Shown here: piece after piece, positions 62,797 to 64,000 of the stretch
How positions within the stretch are numbered: position 1 is the stretch's first letter
How the letters are laid out: every line of letters starts with the position of its first letter
Assembly: GCA_947503365.1 (NCBI GenBank)
Contig: CANNDT010000005.1
Location: 1-64,000 of the forward strand
Length of the DNA: 64,000 bases
Reading direction: 5' to 3'
Source: CANNDT01 sp945876205
GTDB lineage: Bacteria > Acidobacteriota > Vicinamibacteria > Vicinamibacterales > UBA2999
Made by a program: the position numbers and the translations under genes
Notes under the pieces: generated by a model
Database searches by the model: none
Seen by the model: the letters and a program-made list of their open reading frames with translations, nothing else
What the model was told of the DNA's origin: nothing

Positions 62797-63318
62797 ATGC
62801 GCCTCGTCGGCGTCCTACTCGCCTCCCTCCTTGTTCAGACCACTCCGGCCGTTCCCCGGGCGCCCTACGTCGCAACACCCCTCGACGTCGTCGACCGGAT
62901 GTTGACGCTCGCCAGGGTGGATTCGCGGGATGTGGTGTACGACCTCGGATGCGGAGACGGCCGCATTGTCATCGCCGCCGCTCAGAAATTTGGGGCGAAG
63001 GGCGTGGGTGTGGACATCGACCCGGTTCGAATCGCCGAAGCCAACGCGAACGCAAAGCGGGCAGGCGTGGAGAACCTGGTGACGTTCAGGGTGGAGGACG
63101 TGCTCGAAACCGACGTCTCGGATGCGACGGTCGTCACGCTCTACATGCTCTCGGCGATCAACGTGAAGCTGCGTCCGATCCTCACCAGGGACCTACCCAA
63201 GGGCTCGCGGATTGTCTCCCACAACTTCGCCATGGGTGCCTGGGAACCCGAACATGTCGACACGTTCAAGGACGCGGCGGGAGCAACGCGAACGCTGTAT
63301 TTGTGGACGATCCGGTAG
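62797..63318 (+). CDS. SAM-dependent methyltransferase with N-terminal signal-like segment
   Basis: 173 aa. N-terminal hydrophobic MRLVGVLLASLLVQTTPA resembles a signal peptide, then a class I SAM fold: VVYDLGCGDGRIVI, VGVDIDPVRI, VEDVLETD. Substrate unknown. If exported it would lack SAM, so the segment may instead be a membrane anchor facing the cytoplasm. TACAAT ends 6 nt before ATG. Confidence 0.78.
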   Translation: MRLVGVLLASLLVQTTPAVPRAPYVATPLDVVDRMLTLARVDSRDVVYDLGCGDGRIVIAAAQKFGAKGVGVDIDPVRIAEANANAKRAGVENLVTFRVEDVLETDVSDATVVTLYMLSAINVKLRPILTRDLPKGSRIVSHNFAMGAWEPEHVDTFKDAAGATRTLYLWTIR

Positions 63319-63334
63319 CTGGGTTGCTCGGTAG

Positions 63335-64000
63335 CTACGCTCTCGCCACCGCCAGCTCGACGATCTCTTCGACCAGTTGCGGATAGGTTCGGCCCGCTTT
63401 GCGCGCGGCCATCGCGAACTCGGCGCGTGAACTCAGCCAGGGGTTCGGGTTGACCTCGATCACGTGCACGTTTCCGTCAGCCTGCAGCCGCATGTCGACG
63501 CGGCCGTAATCGCGCAACTCGAGCGCCTGAAAGGCAGCCACGGCCGTCTGCTGCAGGGTGGCCACAATCTCGTCGGGCAGATCCGTCGCGACGGCGGACT
63601 TGGTATCTCGATACGCCTTCGTGCCCTTGCCCCACTTCACTTCGGCCGCCGCAATCCTCGGCGTGCCTTCGGGAAGCTTCGACAGATCGAGCTCGATGAC
63701 CGGAAGCGCTTCGGGATTGTCGTTGCCGATGACCCCGACGTACATTTCGCGGCCGTCGATGTATTCCTCGATCAGCACCGGCGAATCGAAGTTGGAGTGC
63801 AGCCAGTCCATTCGCTCCATCAGCTCGCGGATCGAGTTGACGACGGCGCTGAATTCGATGCCGATCGAACCGTCTTCGCGTGCCGGCTTCACGATGACCG
63901 GAAAGTGGAGGTCGTGCGAGAAATCGAGACGGCCACGGAAGCTCTTGGCGAAGGTCGGGGTATGAATCCCATGGAAGGCGAAGATCTTCTTGGCCACCGC
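63335..64000 (-). CDS. D-alanine--D-alanine ligase-like ATP-grasp enzyme (partial)
   Basis: C-terminal 221 codons; the start lies beyond base 64000. ATP-grasp features: FPVIVKPAREDGSIGIEFSA, VLIEEYIDGREMYVGVIG, DYGRVDMRLQADGNVHVIEVNPNPWLS with the metal-binding Asp/Glu/Asn. Similar to Ddl and related peptide ligases; with no mur genes nearby the substrate is uncertain. Convergent with the methyltransferase gene, 16 nt apart. Confidence 0.8.
   Translation of the reverse strand, partial: AVAKKIFAFHGIHTPTFAKSFRGRLDFSHDLHFPVIVKPAREDGSIGIEFSAVVNSIRELMERMDWLHSNFDSPVLIEEYIDGREMYVGVIGNDNPEALPVIELDLSKLPEGTPRIAAAEVKWGKGTKAYRDTKSAVATDLPDEIVATLQQTAVAAFQALELRDYGRVDMRLQADGNVHVIEVNPNPWLSSRAEFAMAARKAGRTYPQLVEEIVELAVARA

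Overview
The window is about 64 kb of GC-rich chromosomal DNA with dense, mostly single-copy housekeeping and signalling genes. I see no phage genes, transposases, rRNA, tRNA or CRISPR. An acidobacterial VWFA-related lipoprotein-like protein (59012-61072), the MoxR/DUF58/vWA/DUF4175/DUF4159 operon, DUF6152, OPT transporter, CarD and YitJ-type MetF fusion together suggest an Acidobacteriota member, probably a Vicinamibacteria-like lineage; this is inferred from gene content, not a database match.

Layout. 1-5126: end of a PhoB-like regulator, PhoR-like kinase, a polytopic membrane protein and a hybrid histidine kinase. 5129-9508: glgC, an MFS/spermidine-synthase fusion and a lone receiver domain. 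9533-17948: a phosphate/polyphosphate block with a YegS-type lipid kinase, SixA, CHAD protein, Ppx/GppA, then pstSCAB-phoU. 17964-24842: yacG (59 aa), gltA, a secreted glutaminyl-cyclase-like M28 protein, cupin, LeuA-family enzyme, CBS pair, DUF6152 protein, zinc-ribbon protein and rhomboid. 24848-38723: a minus-strand eight-gene operon (TPR/HExxH protein, DUF4159, MoxR, DUF58, BatA-like vWA, DUF4175, vWA/GATase-like, caspase-fold protein without the usual Cys). 38734-42512: a beta-ketoacyl synthase/FAD oxidoreductase/ICMT-fold methyltransferase cassette that runs directly into that operon, and a divergent second membrane methyltransferase. 42513-49780: zinc-binding protein, lon, glycosyltransferase-like protein, PE-methyltransferase-like enzyme, YitJ-type MetF fusion, orphan nuoI. 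49818-55206: LytS/LytTR two-component pair coupled to lepB and a CDF transporter, then a Bcr/CflA exporter and moaC. 55196-64000: rex diverging from an OPT transporter, secreted proteins, plsC, carD, a secreted-looking methyltransferase and the end of a D-Ala-D-Ala-ligase-like ATP-grasp gene.

Three cross-cutting signals stand out. First, at least twelve genes have a TANNNT-like hexamer ending 6-8 nt before the start codon and no Shine-Dalgarno, a layout expected of leaderless mRNAs; other genes here (22569, 23858, 47214) have strong Shine-Dalgarno sequences, so both modes appear to coexist. Second, several families of short palindromic elements lie between convergent genes, and some are inside reading frames (phoR, the FAD oxidoreductase, the signal peptide of the 57882 gene) where they add in-frame peptide. 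Third, the MoxR-centred operon ends in a caspase-fold protein with an EF-hand-like loop and begins downstream of a lipid/polyketide-like cassette, an arrangement I do not recognise as a described system.
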